DNA of 64,000 bases from Salinarimonas sp. (GTDB taxonomy: Bacteria > Pseudomonadota > Alphaproteobacteria > Rhizobiales > Beijerinckiaceae). The stretch spans positions 1,288,001 through 1,352,000 of the forward strand of contig NZ_CP157794.1 in NCBI RefSeq assembly GCF_040111675.1, in the 5' to 3' direction. The position numbers and the translations under genes are program-made. Positions 17,919-26,388 of this stretch are shown piece by piece. Under the pieces are notes generated by a model, which was not told where the DNA came from, did not search any database, and saw only the letters and a list, made by a program, of their open reading frames with translations. How positions within the stretch are numbered: the first letter of the stretch is position 1; each line of letters opens with the position of its first letter.

Positions 17919-20702
17919 ATGCGTCAGCCCGTCCTGCCAGAGCCGCTCAGCGATAGCCTCGACGACCTCGCCCGCGATCCGCCGGCCGGCGCGAGCGACC
18001 TTCGCGCGCGCCTCGTCCCGGCGCTCCGCGCGGCGATCGACGAGGGCCTCGCCCGCGAGGACGCCCGCCTCGTCGCCGAAGCGAACGGTCTCGCCTGCGC
18101 GAGCCGCATCTGCACCCTGATGGACGGCGTGGTGCGCACCGCCTTCGAGGCCGTGACGCGCCACCTCTACCCGCTCGAGAACCCCTCGACGGGCGAGCGC
18201 CTCGCCCTCGTCGCGACCGGCGGCTACGGCCGCGGCACGCTCGCGCCGGGCTCCGACGTCGATCTCCTGTTCCTCCTGCCCTACAAGCAGACCGCCTGGG
18301 GCGAGAGCGTGGTCGAATCCATGCTCTACATCCTCTGGGACCTGAAGCTGAAGGTCGGCCACGCCACGCGCTCGGTGGACGAGTGCATCCGCGAGGCGCG
18401 GGCGGACATGACGATCCGCACGGCCCTGCTCGAGACGCGCCTGCTGCTCGGCGACGAGGCGCTCTATTCCGAGCTCCAGCGGCGCTTCGACGCCGAGGTG
18501 GTGGAGGGTACGGCGGCCGAGTTCGTCGACGCCAAGCTGCGCGAGCGCGACCGCCGGGTGAGCCGCGTCGGCGCCTCGCGCTACCTCGTCGAGCCGAACG
18601 TCAAGGACGGCAAGGGCGGCCTGCGCGACCTGCACACCCTGTTCTGGATCGGCAAGTACGTCTACCGCGTGCGCGACCCCAAGGAGCTCGTCGCCGCGGG
18701 GCTGTTCTCCCCGGAGGAGGCGCGGCTCTTCGCGCGCTGCGAGGAATTCCTCTGGCGCGTGCGCTGCCACATGCATTTCGTCACCGGCCGCGCCGAGGAG
18801 CGGCTGACCTTCGACCTCCAGCCGAAGGTCGCCGCGCGCATCGACTATTCCGATCGCGTCGGTCTCTCCCAGGTCGAGCGCTTCATGAAGGCCTACTTCC
18901 TGCGCGCCAAGGACGTGGGCGATCTCACCGCCATCGTCTGCGCCGCCATGGAAGCGCGCCACGCCAAGCCCAAGCCGATGCTCGACCGCGTCATCGGCTC
19001 GTTCCGCCGGCCCAAGCCCAAGCGCCTGCAATCGGGGGACTTCGTCGTCGAGAACGCGCGCATCACGGTCAAGGACGAGGAGGTCTTCGCCAAGGACCCG
19101 GTCAACCTGATCGCGCTCTACTGGCACGCGGACCGCAACGACGTCGCGATCCATCCCGACGCGAGCCGCCTCGCCAGCCGCTGCCTGAAGCTGATCGGCA
19201 CCGAGGTGCGTCGGGATCCGCGGGCGAACAAGCTCTTCCTCGAGATCCTCACCTCGAAGAACGCGCCCGAGAGCGTGCTGCGGCGCATGAACGAATCCGG
19301 CGTGCTCGGTCGCTTCGTGCCGGATTTCGGGCGGATCGTGGCGATGATGCAGTTCAACATGTATCATCACTACACGGTCGACGAGCACCTGATCCGCTCC
19401 ATCGGCCGGCTCGCCGATCTCGAGGCCGGCCGGCTCGACGCCGACCATCCGCTGTCGCATCGCATCATCCACTCCGTCCAGCACCGGCGCGCGCTCTACG
19501 TCGCGCTCTTCCTGCACGACATCGCCAAGGGCCGGCAGGAGGACCATTCCATCGCCGGCGCCCGCATCGCCCGCAAGGTCGGGCCGCGGCTCGGCCTGAC
19601 GCCGGCGGAGGTCGAGACGGTGGCGTGGCTGGTCGAGCACCACCTGCTCATGTCCACCATCGCCCAGAGCCGCGATCTCTCCGACCCGCGCACGATCCAG
19701 GACTTCGCGGGCGTCGTGCAGACCATGGAGCGGCTGAAGCTCCTCCTCCTCCTCACGGTCTGCGACATCGGCGCGGTGGGACCCGGGGTCTGGACCGGCT
19801 GGAAGGGCGAGCTCCTGCGCACGCTCTACTACGAGACGGAGATGGTGCTGGGCGGCGCGGCCGGCGACGTCGAGCGGCCCCAGCGCATCCGCATCGCCCA
19901 GGAGGATCTGCGCGCCGAGCTGGGGGACTGGTCCGACGAGGCGGTCGAGACCTACGCCGCACGCCATTATCCGTCCTACTGGCTCAAGGTCGACCTGCGC
20001 TACCGCGTCAAGCACGCGCGCTTCATCCGCGAGGCGGAGCGCGCCGGCAAGACGGTGTCCGTCTCCTACGAGACCGACGCCTTCCGCGGCGTGACCGAGT
20101 TCACCGTCCTCTCGCCGGACCACCCGCGGCTGCTCGCCATCCTCACCGGCGCCTGCGCCGCGGCGGGCGGCAACATCGTCGACGCCGCGATCTTCACCAC
20201 CGCCGACGGCTTGGCGCTCGACACGATCTTCGTCTCGCGCGCCTTCGACCAGGACGAGGACGAGCTGCGCCGGGCCGAGCGCGTGGCGCGCTCCATCGAG
20301 AAGGCGCTCAAGGGCGAGGTGAAGATCGCCGACCTCGTCGACGGCCGCCGCCAGCCGCGCGAGCGCACGAAGCCCTTCGACGTCGTGCCGGAGGTGATCA
20401 TCGACAACACCTTGTCCTCGCGGCAGACGGTGCTCGAGATCACCGGGCTCGACCGGCCGGGGCTGCTCTACGACCTCACGACGGCGCTCGGCAAGCTCAA
20501 CCTCAACATCGCCTCCGCCCACATCGCCACCTTCGGCGAGAAGGTGGTGGACGTGTTCTACGTCACCGATCTCACCGGCGGCAAGGTCGTCCAGGCCTCG
20601 CGCCAGAGCGCCATCCGCAAGGCGGTGATGGAGGTGCTCGCGCGCGATCGGGCCGGGCGGGCGAAGGACGCCGCGAAGGAGCCGGCCGCCGCGCGCGCTT
20701 GA
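17919..20702 (+). CDS. glnD: [Protein-PII] uridylyltransferase/uridylyl-removing enzyme
   Basis: A 927-residue bifunctional nitrogen sensor. The nucleotidyltransferase domain has GGYGRGTLAPGSDVDLLF from residue 101, with the catalytic GS and DVD. The HD domain, around residue 530, has LFLHDIAKGRQEDHS and removes UMP from PII. Two C-terminal ACT domains (FTVLSPDHPRLLAILTGACA and EITGLDRPGLLYDLTTALGK) bind glutamine. It is full length for the family. The ATG giving MRQPVLPEP is chosen; a GTG five codons upstream is possible and neither has a strong ribosome binding site. The downstream grpE promoter overlaps its 3' end. Confidence 0.95.
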   Translation: MRQPVLPEPLSDSLDDLARDPPAGASDLRARLVPALRAAIDEGLAREDARLVAEANGLACASRICTLMDGVVRTAFEAVTRHLYPLENPSTGERLALVATGGYGRGTLAPGSDVDLLFLLPYKQTAWGESVVESMLYILWDLKLKVGHATRSVDECIREARADMTIRTALLETRLLLGDEALYSELQRRFDAEVVEGTAAEFVDAKLRERDRRVSRVGASRYLVEPNVKDGKGGLRDLHTLFWIGKYVYRVRDPKELVAAGLFSPEEARLFARCEEFLWRVRCHMHFVTGRAEERLTFDLQPKVAARIDYSDRVGLSQVERFMKAYFLRAKDVGDLTAIVCAAMEARHAKPKPMLDRVIGSFRRPKPKRLQSGDFVVENARITVKDEEVFAKDPVNLIALYWHADRNDVAIHPDASRLASRCLKLIGTEVRRDPRANKLFLEILTSKNAPESVLRRMNESGVLGRFVPDFGRIVAMMQFNMYHHYTVDEHLIRSIGRLADLEAGRLDADHPLSHRIIHSVQHRRALYVALFLHDIAKGRQEDHSIAGARIARKVGPRLGLTPAEVETVAWLVEHHLLMSTIAQSRDLSDPRTIQDFAGVVQTMERLKLLLLLTVCDIGAVGPGVWTGWKGELLRTLYYETEMVLGGAAGDVERPQRIRIAQEDLRAELGDWSDEAVETYAARHYPSYWLKVDLRYRVKHARFIREAERAGKTVSVSYETDAFRGVTEFTVLSPDHPRLLAILTGACAAAGGNIVDAAIFTTADGLALDTIFVSRAFDQDEDELRRAERVARSIEKALKGEVKIADLVDGRRQPRERTKPFDVVPEVIIDNTLSSRQTVLEITGLDRPGLLYDLTTALGKLNLNIASAHIATFGEKVVDVFYVTDLTGGKVVQASRQSAIRKAVMEVLARDRAGRAKDAAKEPAAARA

Positions 20703-20726
20703 TTCATCGCGCTCGCGCCCTGATAT
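20698..20726 (+). promoter_or_regulatory. RpoH (sigma-32)-type promoter of grpE
   Basis: CTTGAT (20698-20703), a 14-bp spacer and CCCTGATAT (20718-20726) fit the heat-shock sigma consensus CTTGAA-N13/14-CCCCATNT well. The element ends 45 bp before the grpE ATG and overlaps the glnD stop. A sigma-70 reading (TTGATT-N17-GATATG) of the same bases is also possible. Confidence 0.65.
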
Positions 20727-20771
20727 GAGGGCCGAGTTCACCCGTTCCGACGATCAGCCGAATCGAGCCTC

Positions 20772-21425
20772 ATGACCAACGACACCTCCCGTCCCGAGAA
20801 TCCTGCCGAGAACGCCGACACCGCCCCGGGCGAGGGCGGCACGGACGAGCTCGCCCGCGTCGACGCGACCGCGGCCGCGGCCCATCCGCTCGACGCGGCG
20901 GCCGCCGCCCACGCCGTCGAGGGCACGCCGGAGGCGCGCCTCGCCGAGGTCGAGGCCGAGCGCGACGCGCTCAAGGACAAGCTCCTGCGCGCCCTCGCCG
21001 ACCTCGAGAACGTGCGCCGCCGGGCCGAGCGCGAGGTCGCCGACGCGCGGACCTACGCCAAGACCAACTTCGCCCGCGACATGCTCACCGTGGCCGACAA
21101 CGTGCGCCGCGCGCTGGAGAGCCTCGGCGACGCCCGCGAGGGCATGGAAGGCCCGGCGAAGACTCTGGTGGAAGGCATCGAGCTCACCGAGCGCGATCTG
21201 CTCCACACGCTCGAGCGCCACGGCGTGAGGAAGATCGACCCGCAGGGCGAGAAGTTCGATCCGAACCTGCACCAGGCCATGTTCGAGATCCCGAACCCGG
21301 ACGTGCCCAACGGCACCGTCGTCCAGGTCGTCCAGACCGGCTACGTCATCGGCGAGCGCTGCCTGCGGCCCGCGATGGTCGGGGTGTCGAAGGGCGGTCC
21401 GAAGCCGGCGAACGGCGAGGGCTGA
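20772..21425 (+). CDS. grpE: Nucleotide exchange factor GrpE
   Basis: A 217-residue co-chaperone that releases ADP from DnaK. The N-terminal ~65 residues are acidic and Ala-rich. The long dimerising helix follows ([38 protein letters not shown]). The beta-wing carries the GrpE signature [45 protein letters not shown] heat-shock-type promoter is visible upstream. It is not next to hrcA or dnaKJ here. Confidence 0.96.
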   Translation: MTNDTSRPENPAENADTAPGEGGTDELARVDATAAAAHPLDAAAAAHAVEGTPEARLAEVEAERDALKDKLLRALADLENVRRRAEREVADARTYAKTNFARDMLTVADNVRRALESLGDAREGMEGPAKTLVEGIELTERDLLHTLERHGVRKIDPQGEKFDPNLHQAMFEIPNPDVPNGTVVQVVQTGYVIGERCLRPAMVGVSKGGPKPANGEG

Positions 21426-21532
21426 GGCGGCGTACGCCGCCGCCGTCCACAGCCCCGTCGCCCCTCTCCCCTCGACACCCGGCTCCCTAAAACGGATAAG
21501 GAACGTCGGCGGATCGGGACGCGGGGGAGACG

Positions 21533-24500
21533 ATGGCGGTTCTCAAGGACGTGGGCTTCGTTCACCTCCACGCGCACTCGTCCTACTCGCTGCTCGAGGG
21601 CGCTCTGCAGATCGGCGCGCTCTCCAAGCTCGCGCTCGCCGACCGCCAGCCGGCGCTGGCGCTGACCGACACGAACAACCTGTTCGGCGCGCTGGAATTC
21701 TCCGAGAAGCTGTCGGGGGCCGGCATCCAGCCGATCGCGGGCGTGCAGCTCACCACCTGCTTCGAGGAGCCGGACCCGGCCCAGCGCCAGGGCCCCGCCG
21801 CGCTCGCCGGCGGGATCGCCAACCTCGTGCTGCTGGCGCAGACCGAGGAGGGCTTCCGCAACCTCATGCGGCTCGTCACGCGCGGCTATTTCGATGGGGC
21901 GCTCGGTGCGAGCCCGCAGGTCTCGCTCGCGGCGCTCGCCGATCACGCCGAGGGCGTGATCGCGCTCACCGGCGGGCTCACCGGCCCCCTCGACCGGGCC
22001 TTCGCCTCCGGCCGCGCCGAGCTCGCCGGCAAGCGGCTTTCGGCGCTGGAGGCGATCTACGGCGAGCGGCTCTACGTCGAGATCCAGCGCCACGGGCTCG
22101 AGGAGGAGCGTGCGGTGGAGGGCGCGCTGATCGCGCTCGCCGACGAGCGCGGCCTGCCGCTGGTCGCGACGAACGAGCCCTTCTTCGCAGGTGAGAACGA
22201 CTACGAGGCCCACGACGCGCTCCTCGCAGTGGCCGAGGGCCAGGTCGTCGCCAACACGGATCGGCGCCGGCTCTCGCCGGAGCACCGCTTCAAGACCCGC
22301 GCCGAGATGCAGGCGCTCTTCGCCGACCTGCCGGACGCGCTCGCCAACACCGTCGAGGTGGCGATGCGCTGCTCGTACCGGGTGACGACGCGAAAGCCCA
22401 TCCTGCCGCGCTTCACCGCTGACGTGGAGGGCGTCGACGGCGAGGAGGCCGAGGGGCTCGAGCTCGAGCGCCAGGCCAAGGAGGGGCTCGCCGCGCGGCT
22501 CGCGGCGCACGGCCCGGCGCCGGGCACGACGGAGCAGGACTACCACGACCGGCTCGACTTCGAGCTCGGCATCATCCGGCGGATGAAGTTCCCCGGCTAC
22601 TTCCTCATCGTCGCCGACTTCATCAAGTGGGCCAAGGACCACGACATCCCCGTCGGCCCGGGCCGCGGCTCGGGCGCGGGCTCGCTGGTGGCCTGGTCTC
22701 TGACCATCACCGACATCGACCCGCTGCGCTTCGGTCTGCTGTTCGAGCGCTTCCTCAATCCCGAGCGCGTCTCGATGCCGGATTTCGACATCGACTTCTG
22801 CGTCGACGGCCGCGAGGACGTGATCCACTACGTGCAGCGCCGCTACGGCGAACGCCAAGTGGCGCAGATCATCACCTTCGGCACGCTGCTCGCCCGCGGC
22901 GTCTTGCGCGACGTCGGCCGGGCGCTCGCCATGCCCTTCGGGCAGGTGGACAAGCTCTGCAAGCTCGTGCCGCAAAACCCGGCGAAGCCCGTCACCCTCG
23001 AGCAGGCCATCGAGGACGAGCCGCGCCTGCGCGAGGCGGCCGAGCAGGAGGAGGTGGTCGAGCGGCTCCTCGCCATCGCGCAGAAGCTGGAGGGCCTCCA
23101 CCGCCACGCCTCGACGCACGCCGCCGGCGTCGTCATCGGCGACCGCCCGCTCCAGGAGCTCGTGCCGCTCTACCGAGACCCGAAGACGGGCATGCGGGTG
23201 ACGCAGTACAACATGAAGTGGGTCGAGCAGGCGGGCCTCGTCAAGTTCGACTTCCTCGGCCTCAAGACGCTCACCGTGCTGCGCAACGCCGTCGACCTCC
23301 TTAAGGAACGCGGCGTCGCGGTCGATCTCTCCGGCCTGCCGCTCGACGACAAGACCACCTACGAGATGCTCGGGCGCGGCGAGACGGTGGGCGTGTTCCA
23401 GGTGGAATCGGCGGGCATGCGCAAGGCGCTCGTCGAGATGCGCGCCGACCGCATCGAGGACCTGATCGCGCTGGTCGCCCTCTACCGTCCGGGCCCGATG
23501 GCGAACATCCCGGTCTATTGCGCCCGCAAGCTCGGCAAGGGCGAGCCCGAGAGCGAATGGTACCCGCACCCCAAGCTCGCGCCGATCCTGCGCGAGACCT
23601 TCGGGATCATCGTGTACCAGGAGCAGGTGATGGAGGTGGCCAAGCTGCTGGCCGGCTACTCGCTCGGGGACGCCGACCTCCTGCGCCGCGCCATGGGCAA
23701 GAAGATCAAGGCGGAGATGGACAAGCAGCGCGTCCGCTTCGTCGACGGCTGCAAGGCGAACGGCATCGACGAGGCCAAGGCGGACGAGATCTTCGACCTG
23801 CTCGCCAAGTTCGCGGATTACGGCTTCAACAAGTCGCACGCCGCCGCCTACGCGGTCGTCTCCTACCAGACGGCCTACGTGAAGGCGAACCACCCGGTCG
23901 AGTTCCTGGCCGCGTCGATGAACCTCGACATCGACAACACGGACAAGCTCTCCGAATTCCGCCGGGAGGCGCAGCGCCTCGGCATCCGGGTGGAGCCGCC
24001 CTCGATCAACCGCTCGCAGGTGCGCTTCTCGGTGCACGAGGGCGCGATCCGCTACGCGCTCGCCGCGGTGAAGGGGGTCGGCCGCCAGGCCATGGAGTCG
24101 ATCGTCGCCGCGCGCGGGGCGGAGCCGTTCAAGGACCTCGCCGATTTCGCCCGGCGCCTGCCGCCCAAGAGCGTCAACAAGCGCATCCTCGAGAACCTCG
24201 TCTGCGCCGGCGCCTTCGACGACCTCGAGCCCGACCGCGCCCGCGCCTTCGCCGCCATCGAGCCGATGCTCGCCCTCGCCGCCCAGGCGGCGGAGGCGGA
24301 GACGACCGGCATCGTCGACATGTTCGGCGGGCTCGCGGCGGCGGACGTGTCGCTGCGCGTGCCCGAGCACGAGCCGTGGACGGCGTCCGATCGGCTGCAG
24401 CGCGAATACGACGCGGTGGGCTTCTTCCTCTCGGGCCATCCGCTCGACGAATATGCCGAGCTGCTGGGCAAGCTGCGCGTCCAGCGCTGGACGGATTTCG

Positions 24501-25003
24501 TCCGCTCCGTGCGCGCCGGCGCCAATGTCGGGCGCCTCGCCGCCACCGTGCTCGACCGGCAGGAGCGGCGCACCAAGTCCGGCTCGAAGATGGGCATCCT
24601 GCAGCTCTCCGACCAGTCCGGGCATTTCGAGGCGATCGTCTTCTCCGAGGGCCTCCAGCGCTTCCGCGACGATCTGGAGCCGGGCGCGGCGGTGGTGCTC
24701 GTCGTCCAGGCGGGCGTCGAGGGCGAGGACGTGCGCGCGCGCATCAATGCGGTGGAGCCCCTCGACCAGGCCATCGCCAAGCACCAGAAGGGCATGCGCA
24801 TCTACCTGCGCGACGACCGCCCCATCCGCTCCGTGCAGGAGCGGCTGAAGACGAAGGGCGAGGGCGAGGTCTCCCTCGTGCTGATCCTGAACGAGGGCGA
24901 GCAGGAGGTGGAGGTGAAGCTCCCCGGACGGTATCTGGCCACCCCGCAGATCGCGGGGGCGCTCAGGGCTGTGCCGGGGGTGGAGTGGGTGGAGATCAGT
25001 TGA
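21533..25003 (+). CDS. dnaE: DNA polymerase III subunit alpha
   Basis: The 1156-residue replicative polymerase. The PHP domain opens with FVHLHAHSSYSLLEGAL. The family C polymerase core has GPGRGSGAGSLVAW, then MPDFDIDFCVDGRED with catalytic Asp residues, and later YQEQVMEVAKLLAGY. Helix-hairpin-helix (NKRILENLVCAGAFD) and OB-fold domains follow, the latter at LQLSDQSGHFEAIVF. Its length agrees with E. coli DnaE (1160), so it is DnaE1 and not the error-prone DnaE2. It lies 107 bp after grpE and is complete. Confidence 0.97.
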   Translation: MAVLKDVGFVHLHAHSSYSLLEGALQIGALSKLALADRQPALALTDTNNLFGALEFSEKLSGAGIQPIAGVQLTTCFEEPDPAQRQGPAALAGGIANLVLLAQTEEGFRNLMRLVTRGYFDGALGASPQVSLAALADHAEGVIALTGGLTGPLDRAFASGRAELAGKRLSALEAIYGERLYVEIQRHGLEEERAVEGALIALADERGLPLVATNEPFFAGENDYEAHDALLAVAEGQVVANTDRRRLSPEHRFKTRAEMQALFADLPDALANTVEVAMRCSYRVTTRKPILPRFTADVEGVDGEEAEGLELERQAKEGLAARLAAHGPAPGTTEQDYHDRLDFELGIIRRMKFPGYFLIVADFIKWAKDHDIPVGPGRGSGAGSLVAWSLTITDIDPLRFGLLFERFLNPERVSMPDFDIDFCVDGREDVIHYVQRRYGERQVAQIITFGTLLARGVLRDVGRALAMPFGQVDKLCKLVPQNPAKPVTLEQAIEDEPRLREAAEQEEVVERLLAIAQKLEGLHRHASTHAAGVVIGDRPLQELVPLYRDPKTGMRVTQYNMKWVEQAGLVKFDFLGLKTLTVLRNAVDLLKERGVAVDLSGLPLDDKTTYEMLGRGETVGVFQVESAGMRKALVEMRADRIEDLIALVALYRPGPMANIPVYCARKLGKGEPESEWYPHPKLAPILRETFGIIVYQEQVMEVAKLLAGYSLGDADLLRRAMGKKIKAEMDKQRVRFVDGCKANGIDEAKADEIFDLLAKFADYGFNKSHAAAYAVVSYQTAYVKANHPVEFLAASMNLDIDNTDKLSEFRREAQRLGIRVEPPSINRSQVRFSVHEGAIRYALAAVKGVGRQAMESIVAARGAEPFKDLADFARRLPPKSVNKRILENLVCAGAFDDLEPDRARAFAAIEPMLALAAQAAEAETTGIVDMFGGLAAADVSLRVPEHEPWTASDRLQREYDAVGFFLSGHPLDEYAELLGKLRVQRWTDFVRSVRAGANVGRLAATVLDRQERRTKSGSKMGILQLSDQSGHFEAIVFSEGLQRFRDDLEPGAAVVLVVQAGVEGEDVRARINAVEPLDQAIAKHQKGMRIYLRDDRPIRSVQERLKTKGEGEVSLVLILNEGEQEVEVKLPGRYLATPQIAGALRAVPGVEWVEIS

Positions 25004-25093
25004 TACACTCAGTGGCTTCTTTGAGATTTAACTGTCGAATGGTTGCATATTTGGGGATATCGTGAGATCAAATGCGCCTGCAAGGCGACGGGC

Positions 25094-25336
25094 ATGCCCC
25101 GTATCGTCACGTTTCGCACCAAGCTCGCGATCTACATTTACGCAGCGCCCGCGGAGCATCCGCCGCCGCACTTTCATGTCGTGGGGCCGGGAACGGATGC
25201 AGTCGTCGACCTGCGGAGCTTGAAGGTGCTGTTCGGGCGGTATCCGAGGCGGCCCATGCAGGAGGTCCTTGCATGGGCGGCGGCGAACCGGCATCTTCTG
25301 GAGGCGAGACGGGACGAGTTGAATGACCGAGAATGA
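25094..25336 (+). CDS. DUF4160 domain protein
   Basis: An 80-residue small protein of the DUF4160 family. It starts MPRIVTFRTKLAIYIY, has the family motif EHPPPHFHV, and ends with a helix (EVLAWAAANRHLLEARRDEL). The start is set by AAGGCGA about eight bases upstream; an in-frame ATG 51 bases earlier lies in AT-rich sequence. Its last 14 bases overlap the DUF2442 gene. DUF4160 and DUF2442 genes often occur as such pairs, a layout like toxin-antitoxin modules, but activity is not established to my knowledge. The DNA just before it is markedly AT-rich compared with the window. Confidence 0.82.
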   Translation: MPRIVTFRTKLAIYIYAAPAEHPPPHFHVVGPGTDAVVDLRSLKVLFGRYPRRPMQEVLAWAAANRHLLEARRDELNDRE

Positions 25337-25667
25337 CACCATCGTCGTCGGCCGGGTGCTTCCCCGGATCGCCGCGGTCGAGGCGGTCGGGTCCCGCGCG
25401 GTGCGCGTGACCTGGGCGGAGGGCGACGGCGTCGCCGGCGCGCAGACGGTCGACCTCTCGCCGATGCTGGATCGCTACAAGCTCTATGCGCCCCTGCGGG
25501 CCGACCCCACCTTGTTCGCCACCGTCCGCGTCGGCGCCTACGGCTCGGCTCTGGTCTGGGGCGAGGACGAGGCGATCGACATGAGCGCCCTCGCGCTCGA
25601 GTCTCTGGCCGGGCAAAGCGTGGCCTCGGGTGCGCAGCCGCACGGCCCAGGCCGCGCCCGCCGCTGA
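25323..25667 (+). CDS. DUF2442 domain protein
   Basis: A 114-residue DUF2442 protein. RIAAVEAVGSRAVRVTWAEG, VDLSPMLDRYKLYAPLR and DPTLFATVRV, ending in LVWGEDEAIDMSALAL, follow the family pattern of a small beta-rich fold. It overlaps the DUF4160 gene by 14 bp in another frame, so the two are translationally coupled and probably work as a pair. It ends immediately at the stop of the convergent methyltransferase gene. The function of the pair is unknown. Confidence 0.82.
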   Translation: MTENDTIVVGRVLPRIAAVEAVGSRAVRVTWAEGDGVAGAQTVDLSPMLDRYKLYAPLRADPTLFATVRVGAYGSALVWGEDEAIDMSALALESLAGQSVASGAQPHGPGRARR

Positions 25668-26315
25668 TCACCTCACCCGCCACACGCACGAGCGCTTGAT
25701 CTCCGCGTCCTCCAGCGCCCGCGTCACCGGCACCTGGTAGATCGCGACCTCCGTCAGCCGCTCCTTCGGCAGGTAGGCCCGGCCGGGATCGCCGATCAGC
25801 ACCGTCGCGCCGCGCGCGGCGAGGGTTTCCAGCCAGGCGATCACGCGCTCGGCGAGGTCGCGCTCGTAGCAGATGTCGCCGGCGAGAACGACCTCCCAGC
25901 CCTCGTCGGCGTCGATCAGGTCCTCGCCCCGCGGCAGGATGGTCACGCCGTTGGCCGCGGCGTTGAGCGGCATGGCGGCGCGGGCGAAGGGGTCGATGTC
26001 GGCGGCCTCGACCCGCGCGGCCCCCGCCTTCGCGGCGGCGATGGCGACGAGGCCGGAACCGGCGGCGAAATCGAGCACGCGCCGCCCCGCGACCGTCTCG
26101 GGATGGTCGAGCACGTATCGCGCGAGCGCCTGCCCGCCGGCCCAGGCGAAGGCCCAGAAGGGCGGCGGCAGGCCGATTCTCCCGAGCTCCTCCTCGGTCT
26201 TCTCCCACAGCGCCGTCGCCTCGTCGGCGACGTGGAGGGCGAGCTCGGGCGCGTGCGGCACGGGCAGGAGGCGGGTGTTTGCGCGCACGAAGGCCGCGCG
26301 ATCGTCTGTGATCAT
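25668..26315 (-). CDS. Class I SAM methyltransferase, ETF-beta lysine methyltransferase-like
   Basis: A 215-residue Rossmann-fold methyltransferase. Motif I is VLDFAAGSGLVAIAAAKAGA, motif II is VEAADIDPFA, and VVLAGDICYERD with IGDPGRAYLP follow. The GD-x-CYE and DPGR motifs match the METTL20/ETFBKMT group, whose bacterial members methylate lysines of electron transfer flavoprotein beta. Automatic annotation might call it a ribosomal L11 methyltransferase. The start MITDDRAAF is chosen over a long upstream extension that lacks methyltransferase features. It stands back to back with the DUF2442 gene. Confidence 0.75.
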   Translation of the reverse strand: MITDDRAAFVRANTRLLPVPHAPELALHVADEATALWEKTEEELGRIGLPPPFWAFAWAGGQALARYVLDHPETVAGRRVLDFAAGSGLVAIAAAKAGAARVEAADIDPFARAAMPLNAAANGVTILPRGEDLIDADEGWEVVLAGDICYERDLAERVIAWLETLAARGATVLIGDPGRAYLPKERLTEVAIYQVPVTRALEDAEIKRSCVWRVR

Positions 26316-26388
26316 GGCGGACCATAGCGCCTCGACGTGGCCACGTGCAGGGCCTAAATGAGGAGTGTCACGACAAGGAGCGCCACCC

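Noticed and set aside
21341..24784. A 1147-codon minus-strand frame opposite dnaE
   Set aside because: It is a shadow of a certain dnaE gene, with His/Arg/Asp-rich low-complexity composition.
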